A DNA stretch of 64,000 nt. It comes from Methylohalobius crimeensis 10Ki (lineage in GTDB: Bacteria > Pseudomonadota > Gammaproteobacteria > Methylococcales > Methylothermaceae). The notes below the pieces were generated by a model, which worked only from the letters and a program-made list of their open reading frames with translations, searched no databases and had not been told where the DNA came from. Positions 58,710 to 64,000 of this stretch are shown piece after piece (position 1 is the stretch's first letter; every line of letters starts with the position of its first letter). The position numbers and the translations under genes are program-made. The stretch spans positions 1,488,001 to 1,552,000 of the forward strand of contig NZ_ATXB01000001.1 of the NCBI RefSeq assembly GCF_000421465.1, written 5' to 3'.

Positions 58710-59990
58710 ATGAAATCTTCCCGGCAATTGTTCGATGTGGCCCAGCAGTATATTCCCGGCGGCGTCAATTCCCCGGTGCGCGCATTCAAGGGCGTGGACG
58801 GGACGCCTTTGTTTATCGACCGCGCCAAGGGATCTTACATGTACGATGTGGAGGGGCGGCGCTATATCGATTACGTGGGCTCCTGGGGGCCGATGATCCT
58901 GGGCCATGCCCATCCGGAAGTGTTGGCGACGGTCATGGCGGTGGCGGAAAAAGGCCTCAGTTTCGGCGCGCCCACCGAGATCGAGGTGCAGATGGCGCGC
59001 GCGCTGTGCGAGCGAGTCCCTTCCATGGATACGGTCCGGATGGTCAATTCGGGGACCGAGGCGACCATGAGCGCCATTCGTCTGGCGCGGGGCTTCACCG
59101 GACGGGAAAAAATCGTCAAGTTCGAAGGCTGCTACCACGGACATGCCGACAGCTTGTTGGTCAAAGCCGGTTCCGGCGCGTTGACTCTGGGCGTCCCTAG
59201 TTCCCCGGGCGTGCCGGCCGGTTTGGCGGAGCACACCCTGACCTTGCCCTTCAACGATAGCGACGCGGTTCGGGAGTTGTTCCAGCAGTTGGGGAGCAAG
59301 ATCGCGTGCGTCATCGTCGAGCCGGTGGCCGGAAACATGAACTGCATTCCGCCTCAACCGGGTTTTCTGCAAACCTTGCGCGAAGTTTGTACCCGCTATG
59401 CCAGCGTGCTCATCTTCGACGAGGTGATGACCGGGTTTCGGGTGGCCTTTGGCGGCGCTCAGGCGCTTTATGACGTCCACCCCGATTTGACCACGTTGGG
59501 TAAGATTATCGGAGGTGGGATGCCGGTGGGTGCCTTCGGGGGACGGCGCGAAATCATGGAGCATCTGGCTCCGACCGGGCCGGTCTATCAGGCCGGAACC
59601 CTATCCGGCAATCCGGTGGCGATGGCGGCCGGGCTCAAAACGGTGGAGCTGCTTTCGGAATCCGGCTTCTACGATCGGCTGGCCGAAAAGACCGAGGCCT
59701 TGACGCAAGGTCTGAAAGAGCGGGCCGAGGCTCACGGCATCCGTCTTCGCACCAATCAAGTCGGCAGCATGTTCGGCCTGTTTTTCACCGCTGCGGAAGA
59801 AGTGAGCTGCTTCGATGAGGTGATGGCTTGCGATCTGGCCACCTTCAAACGATTCTTTCACGGAATGCTGGAAGAGGGGGTGTATCTGGCGCCTTCGGCT
59901 TTCGAAGCCGGCTTCGTTTCCGCCGTTCACGACGATGATACCCTCACCGCCACCTTGGCGGCGGCCGAGCGAGTGTTCCGGCGATTGTAA
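58710..59990 (+). CDS. hemL: Glutamate-1-semialdehyde 2,1-aminomutase
   Basis: The 426-residue PLP enzyme makes 5-aminolevulinate for tetrapyrroles. Motifs are [93 protein letters not shown] and the PLP lysine in [20 protein letters not shown]. Length is standard. A GGAGG ribosome site precedes the ATG. It follows thiG by 16 bp. Confidence 0.96.
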   Translation: MKSSRQLFDVAQQYIPGGVNSPVRAFKGVDGTPLFIDRAKGSYMYDVEGRRYIDYVGSWGPMILGHAHPEVLATVMAVAEKGLSFGAPTEIEVQMARALCERVPSMDTVRMVNSGTEATMSAIRLARGFTGREKIVKFEGCYHGHADSLLVKAGSGALTLGVPSSPGVPAGLAEHTLTLPFNDSDAVRELFQQLGSKIACVIVEPVAGNMNCIPPQPGFLQTLREVCTRYASVLIFDEVMTGFRVAFGGAQALYDVHPDLTTLGKIIGGGMPVGAFGGRREIMEHLAPTGPVYQAGTLSGNPVAMAAGLKTVELLSESGFYDRLAEKTEALTQGLKERAEAHGIRLRTNQVGSMFGLFFTAAEEVSCFDEVMACDLATFKRFFHGMLEEGVYLAPSAFEAGFVSAVHDDDTLTATLAAAERVFRRL

Positions 59991-60054
59991 TAAATTCCGC
60001 ATCGATAGAGATGGGCTTTGTTCCTTGGCGCATCCAGCGGCAAACTGCCGCCGA

Positions 60055-61314
60055 TCAAGCCCGTTTCATGGATTCGAAGAATTCCGAATTGGTCTTGGTT
60101 TGGCGCAATTTGTCCAGCAGGAATTCGATGGCCGCTATTTCATCCATGGGATGAAGAATTTTGCGCAGGATCCAAGCCTTCTGAAGTTCGTCGGGCGGGA
60201 CCACGTATTCCTCGCGGCGAGTACCGGAGCGATTGATGTTGATCGCCGGATAGATTCGCTTTTCCGCGATTTTTCGCTCCAAATGCAGTTCCATGTTGCC
60301 GGTGCCCTTGAATTCCTCGAAAATCACGTCGTCCATGCGTGATCCGGTTTCCACCAAAGCCGTCGCGATGATGGTCAGGCTGCCTCCTTCCTCGATATTG
60401 CGCGCGGCGCCAAAGAAGCGTTTGGGTTTTTCCAGGGCGTTGGCGTCCACGCCACCGGTCAGGAGCTTGCCGGAGGACGGAACCACGGTGTTGTAGGCGC
60501 GCGCGAGCCGGGTGATGGAGTCGAGCAATATGACCACATCGCGTTTGTGCTCCACCAGGCGCTTGGCTTTCTCGATCACCATTTCGGAGACTTGCACGTG
60601 ACGGGTGGGCGGCTCGTCGAAAGTGCTGGATATGACTTCTCCGCGAACGCTGCGCTCCATTTCCGTGACTTCCTCGGGGCGTTCGTCGATGAGCAGGACG
60701 ATCAGGTAACACTCCGGGTTCTGAATGGCAATGGAGTGGGCAATGTTTTGCAGGATCATGGTCTTGCCCGCTTTCGGCGGCGACACGATCAGCCCGCGTT
60801 GCCCTTTGCCCACCGGGGCCACCAGGTCGATCACGCGTGCGGTCAGGTCTTCGGTGCTGCCGTTGCCCAGCTCCAGGACGAAGCGTTTTTGCGGGAAAAG
60901 CGGGGTCAGGTTGGAAAAGTCGACTTTGTGCTTGGCGACCTCGGGCGGCTCGAAGTTGATCTTCTCCACCTTGAGCATCGCAAAATACCGTTCTCCTTCC
61001 TTGGGCGGTCGGATCTTACCGGAGATGGTGTCCCCGGTACGCAGGCTGAAGCGTCGGATTTGGCTGGGAGAGACGTAGATGTCATCGGGGCCGGCCAAAT
61101 AGGAGCAATCGGCCGAGCGAAGAAAGCCGAAGCCGTCCTGGAGAATTTCCAAGACGCCGTCACCGTAAATATCTCCGCCGTTTTTCGCAGACTTTTTGAG
61201 AATAGCGAAAATCAGGTCCTGTTTACGGCTTCGGGAGACGCCTTCGATCCCTAGCGATTCCGCGATTTCCAAAAGTTCCGTGGCAGACTTGCCTTTCAGT
61301 TCGGTTAGGTTCAT
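60055..61314 (-). CDS. rho: Transcription termination factor Rho
   Basis: The 419-residue hexameric RNA helicase has the N-terminal [20 protein letters not shown], the RNA-binding cold-shock-like part ([27 protein letters not shown]), Walker A PKAGKTM ([20 protein letters not shown]), Walker [17 protein letters not shown] and the R-loop [20 protein letters not shown]. Length is exactly normal. It is preceded by trxA in the same direction, the usual trxA-rho order. Confidence 0.97.
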   Translation of the reverse strand: MNLTELKGKSATELLEIAESLGIEGVSRSRKQDLIFAILKKSAKNGGDIYGDGVLEILQDGFGFLRSADCSYLAGPDDIYVSPSQIRRFSLRTGDTISGKIRPPKEGERYFAMLKVEKINFEPPEVAKHKVDFSNLTPLFPQKRFVLELGNGSTEDLTARVIDLVAPVGKGQRGLIVSPPKAGKTMILQNIAHSIAIQNPECYLIVLLIDERPEEVTEMERSVRGEVISSTFDEPPTRHVQVSEMVIEKAKRLVEHKRDVVILLDSITRLARAYNTVVPSSGKLLTGGVDANALEKPKRFFGAARNIEEGGSLTIIATALVETGSRMDDVIFEEFKGTGNMELHLERKIAEKRIYPAININRSGTRREEYVVPPDELQKAWILRKILHPMDEIAAIEFLLDKLRQTKTNSEFFESMKRA

Positions 61315-61463
61315 GTATGATGAGATTAGCTTTGTTTCAGAATATTCTAGTCCGGATCGCCCTGGAGGGTGGACGATCCGGGGAAGGGGTGGTGAGGTGT
61401 TTTATGAATGGCCCGTCCTTTTCTTCCTATTCAATGGGTAAGACGGGTCGGGCTAGAATGTCG

Positions 61464-61790
61464 TTACAGGTTTTGTTCCAGAAAAGCCTCTAGCTGGGAT
61501 TTGCTCAACGCGCCGACCTTGGTGGCTTCCACTTCGCCGTCCTTGAAAAGCATCAGCGTGGGAATGCCACGAACGCCGAAATTCTGCGGCGTTTTCGGAT
61601 TTTCATCGATATTCAGTTTGGCGATTTTCAGGCGCTCCCGATAATCTTCGGCGATTTGATCCAGGACGGGAGCGATCATTTTGCACGGGCCGCACCATTC
61701 CGCCCAGAAATCCACCAGTACCGGCCGATCGGATTGTACCACTTCCTGATCGAAATTGTCGTCGGTTACATGCACGATTACGTCACTCAC
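61464..61790 (-). CDS. trxA: Thioredoxin 1
   Basis: The 108-residue protein has the active site [20 protein letters not shown] and the cis-proline [17 protein letters not shown] use the GTG at 61790 because a GGAG lies six bases before it and the length is that of E. coli TrxA; an in-frame TTG at 61802 lies inside the ribosome site. It supplies reduced dithiols to many cytoplasmic enzymes. The 149 bp between it and rho contain the rho leader but no distinct motif I can support. Confidence 0.94.
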   Translation of the reverse strand: MSDVIVHVTDDNFDQEVVQSDRPVLVDFWAEWCGPCKMIAPVLDQIAEDYRERLKIAKLNIDENPKTPQNFGVRGIPTLMLFKDGEVEATKVGALSKSQLEAFLEQNL

Positions 61791-61910
61791 GCGCGTCTCC
61801 AAAAGTTTGTTGCGAAAGCATGAAGAAGAAATGAAGAAGCAGGCTTCAGTCTGTGGGACATTTCAGCTTAATCGATCCTGAATTTCAAGTTTTTTGTGGC
61901 GAATGATCGG

Positions 61911-61941
61911 TTGGGGGAATGACGGCTTAACCAATTATAAT
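61911..61941 (+). promoter_or_regulatory. Candidate sigma-70 promoter of cysQ
   Basis: TATAAT at 61936-61941 with TTGGGG at 61911-61916 and a long 19-bp spacer. The ATG at 61988 is about 40 bp downstream of the predicted start. Confidence 0.4.
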
Positions 61942-61987
61942 AAATCTGCTTTGTTGATTGTATCTTTGGATATTGAGGAGTCATCAC

Positions 61988-62803
61988 ATGTCTCAACTCG
62001 ATTTGGCCGATTTGCAAGAAGCGGTCATCGTCGCCACCCGCCGGGCGGGTCAAAAAATCCTCAAAATATATGCCTCCGATTTCCAGGTGGGACACAAGAG
62101 CGACAGTTCCCCCTTGACCGCGGCGGATACCGCCGCCCATCGTTATCTGGGGGATGTGTTGCCGGGATTGCCCGGGGGATTTCCCGTCCTGTCGGAAGAG
62201 GACAGCGCTCTGTCCTATCAAGAACGGAAGCAATGGCCGACATATTGGCTGGTGGATCCGCTCGACGGCACCAAGGAATTCGTCAACCGGAACGGCGAAT
62301 TCACCGTCAACGTGGCGTTGATTCACGGTCATGAACCGGTGCTGGGGGTTGTCCATGTACCGGTTCAAAAGACCACTTATTACGCCGCGGCGGGGTTGGG
62401 TGCCTTCAGGCAGGAGGAAGACCGGACGCCGGAAGCGATTAGGGTACGTAAACCCGCGTCGGAGGAATTGGTCGTCGTGGGCAGTCGTTCTCATCGGTCG
62501 CCGGCTTTTCAGGTTTACCTGGATAAGTTGAACGGTGCGTATCGATTGATTTCCATCGGCAGTTCCCTCAAGCTTTGTTTGGTTGCCGAGGGGCGGGCCG
62601 ACCTCTATCCCCGCCTGGGCCCCACTTCCGAATGGGATACCGCGGCCGCCCATTGCGTGGTGGTGGAAGCCGGCGGGCAAGTGATCGACGTGTCGGGAAA
62701 ACCGCTGCGTTACAACACCAAGGATTCGGTGCTCAACCCCTATTTTCTGGTGTATGGAGACGATTCGCGGGATTGGCTCAGCTATTTGCCGGACGAACTT
62801 TGA
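61988..62803 (+). CDS. cysQ: 3'(2'),5'-bisphosphate nucleotidase CysQ
   Basis: The 271-residue phosphatase removes the 3'-phosphate of PAP, the by-product of sulfate assimilation and of sulfotransferases, so the two sulfotransferases in this window depend on it. Metal-binding motifs are SPLTAADTAAHRYL, VLSEEDSAL, WLVDPLDGTKEFVNRNGEFT and TSEWDTAAAHCVVVEAGG. The ATG at 61988 follows a TGAGGAG ribosome site. It is a single gene with its own likely promoter. Confidence 0.94.
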   Translation: MSQLDLADLQEAVIVATRRAGQKILKIYASDFQVGHKSDSSPLTAADTAAHRYLGDVLPGLPGGFPVLSEEDSALSYQERKQWPTYWLVDPLDGTKEFVNRNGEFTVNVALIHGHEPVLGVVHVPVQKTTYYAAAGLGAFRQEEDRTPEAIRVRKPASEELVVVGSRSHRSPAFQVYLDKLNGAYRLISIGSSLKLCLVAEGRADLYPRLGPTSEWDTAAAHCVVVEAGGQVIDVSGKPLRYNTKDSVLNPYFLVYGDDSRDWLSYLPDEL

Positions 62804-62813
62804 TGGAGGGCAG

Positions 62814-62833
62814 GGCGGCCCCATGGGGCCGCC
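62814..62833. terminator. Bidirectional terminator hairpin between cysQ and the SRPBCC gene
   Basis: A perfect 9-bp stem GGCGGCCCC / GGGGCCGCC with an AT loop, followed by GCTTTGTT and later TTTTT. The T-run is interrupted, so termination may be partial. Confidence 0.6.
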
Positions 62834-62851
62834 GCTTTGTTCGGCCTGTTT

Positions 62852-63394
62852 TTATGATTCGGATTTGAGCTGCAGATGTTCGATCGCGGGGGGTTGCCCC
62901 AGCTTGAGCGCCAGTTCAGCCAAAAACACGTCCATGGCGCTGTAGTAGGAAAGCAAATAGCGGACGCAAAACCGGAAGAGGGGGGAATGGATGCGGTCGA
63001 CCTCGGTAACGGTGAGGATCGTCTCTCCGCTGTCCTCCTCCAGCCGATAACTCCACCGACCGCGCAGGGGAAGCGATTCATTGGCCATTTGGGTCACCAG
63101 CCAGACCGGCGGCTCGGCTTCCACCACCTGAAACGGGATTTTGCTGGCTTCGGCGCAGATCTCGGTCCACATGGGGCGGTTGTCCGGGGTGGAGCCCACT
63201 TCCACCCGCTTCAAGCCCATTCGCCAACTGGGGTAGGAACGGAAATCGGTGAGAATATGCCAGACCTCTTCCGGCTTGGCTTTGAGGCGAATGCGGCTGG
63301 CCGCTACATGGGTTTTGGGGAGGCGGCTGCCCACCATAAGGGTGACGCCTAAAAGGCCGCTCGCGATGAGGACGACGATCAGTATGGTTTGCAT
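62852..63394 (-). CDS. SRPBCC (START-like) family protein with N-terminal helix
   Basis: The 180-residue protein has an N-terminal membrane helix (QTILIVVLIASGLLGVTLMV) and a START/polyketide-cyclase-like domain (HVAASRIRLKAKPEEVWHIL, TDFRSYPSWRMGLKRVEV, ESLPLRGRWSYRLEEDSGET). Such domains bind lipids or hydrophobic ligands; no ligand can be named. It ends near the terminator shared with cysQ and lies 31 bp from the CYTH gene, possibly as one transcript. Confidence 0.82.
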   Translation of the reverse strand: MQTILIVVLIASGLLGVTLMVGSRLPKTHVAASRIRLKAKPEEVWHILTDFRSYPSWRMGLKRVEVGSTPDNRPMWTEICAEASKIPFQVVEAEPPVWLVTQMANESLPLRGRWSYRLEEDSGETILTVTEVDRIHSPLFRFCVRYLLSYYSAMDVFLAELALKLGQPPAIEHLQLKSES

Positions 63395-63425
63395 CTCTAG
63401 TTGGATCGATTTCTAAAAGTGTTGT

Positions 63426-63896
63426 TTACCAGGCTTTGAAGGGATTTTGCGCGAGTTGGGTATTGTAATAACGGGGATCATCGGTTACCTCCTGTCCTAC
63501 CCATTGGGGTTTGGAAAACGCGTCATCGGGGTGGGTCAGTTCGATCTCGGCGACGATCAGTCCCGCGTTGTCGCCTTCGAAGACGTCGATTTCCCAAAGG
63601 TGATCACCGGCGGGAACGAAGTGGCGCACTTTTTCGATCAGCGGTTTGCGGCATAAGGTATCCAGCATTTCCTCGGCGTCTCGATAGGGGATCTCGTACT
63701 CGTATTCGTGACGCCGGGCGCCGATGGTGACGCTCTTGACGTTCAACCAGCCCTGTCCGTCCGCGGAACGGACTCGAACCGAACACGCCTTGGCTTCTTG
63801 ATTCAGATACCCTTGGCGAATCGACATCGATCGGCTCACGTCAGCCTGCCAGGAATCGTTTCGAATCAGGAATTTGCGCTCGATTTCCAGGGCCAT
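63426..63896 (-). CDS. CYTH-domain protein (triphosphate tunnel metalloenzyme)
   Basis: The 156-residue protein begins with the CYTH signature MALEIERKFLIRNDSW (E-x-E-x-K) and has the tunnel-lining RVRSADGQGWLNVKSVTIGA, REHEYEYEI-like RRHEYEYEIPYRDAEEML and WEIDVFEGDNAGLIVAEIEL with the acidic strand. It matches the NYN/YgiF-type short triphosphatases, which cleave tripolyphosphate or thiamine triphosphate. It is the last gene of the window; the final 104 bp contain nothing I can call. Confidence 0.9.
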   Translation of the reverse strand: MALEIERKFLIRNDSWQADVSRSMSIRQGYLNQEAKACSVRVRSADGQGWLNVKSVTIGARRHEYEYEIPYRDAEEMLDTLCRKPLIEKVRHFVPAGDHLWEIDVFEGDNAGLIVAEIELTHPDDAFSKPQWVGQEVTDDPRYYNTQLAQNPFKAW

Positions 63897-64000
63897 GTTG
63901 AAAAGTCCTCCATGTAAAATAAGCTATTAAACCGGATCTCGGGGAAATAAAAAACCCACCGCCCAATGCTTTCTTGACCCTCCCCGCCTGGAAAAATTCA

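Noticed and set aside
58212-59564. 450-codon minus-strand frame opposite hemL and thiG
   Set aside because: It spans two genes with clear families on the other strand and its low-complexity Arg/Pro tail is typical of antisense GC-rich DNA.
60037-60051. GCGGCA/TGCCGC hairpin between hemL and rho as a terminator
   Set aside because: No T-run follows on either strand.

Overview
This 64 kb window is ordinary chromosome from a moderately GC-rich gammaproteobacterium. Six-gene Na+-NQR with apbE and nqrM, the argG, trpEGDC, uvrC-pgsA and trxA/rho blocks, and the gene styles all fit that class. A copper-type TonB receptor, a TauE/SafE protein, rubredoxin, two sulfotransferases and nonulosonate genes would suit a methanotroph-like (Methylococcales) genome, but there is no diagnostic marker such as pmo or mxa, so the order is a guess.

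Layout. 1-160: start of a metallophosphoesterase gene cut by the window edge, divergent from a Tam41-like nucleotidyltransferase. 1088-8308: a seven-gene minus-strand operon for a nonulosonic (sialic/legionaminic-type) acid and its decoration (neuB, neuC, a surface-carbohydrate protein, neuA, a methyltransferase, an Asp/Asn hydroxylase, a sulfotransferase), followed by an ELM1-family protein and an O-antigen-ligase-like protein. 10612-13986: YbhB, fructosamine kinase, two small acidic or coiled-coil proteins and argG. 14023-15174: a complete IS110-type element whose left end carries a readable bridge RNA. 15214-19317: a membrane TauE/SafE domain fused to a sigma-54 activator, divergent from a copper-type TonB receptor with a sigma-54 promoter and two upstream activator sites. 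19600-31461 onward: a DUF4332/DUF937/Kbp cassette, pyrF, an AEC transporter, fabI, a 220-bp MITE-like element, a degenerate GGDEF/EAL protein, a nuclease, rubredoxin, glutaredoxin, rpe and trpEGDC. 32292-36640: an accessory island of Uma2 proteins, HEPN/MNT and MazEF-like modules and Rpn-nuclease debris. 36818-43269: a second glycan locus (flippase, sulfotransferase, four glycosyltransferases). 43369-51366: a perfect FNR box with a candidate small RNA, then nqrABCDEF-apbE-nqrM and a CBS protein. 51401-63896: acnA, uvrC, pgsA, aroG-type DAHP synthase, a thiS-thiG fusion, hemL, rho, trxA, cysQ, an SRPBCC protein and a CYTH protein.

The most interesting material is (i) the exporter-like/sigma-54 activator fusion with its divergent receptor and tandem upstream sites, (ii) the IS110 bridge RNA, whose guide loops can be matched base by base to the donor ends and to the palindromic target, (iii) an FNR-dependent candidate sRNA upstream of nqrA, (iv) REP-like GC-rich palindromes that have entered or extended three genes (trpE, nqrM and a sulfotransferase), and (v) a bacterial Tam41-like protein.

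All functional statements rest on reading motifs and gene order by eye; no database search was possible.
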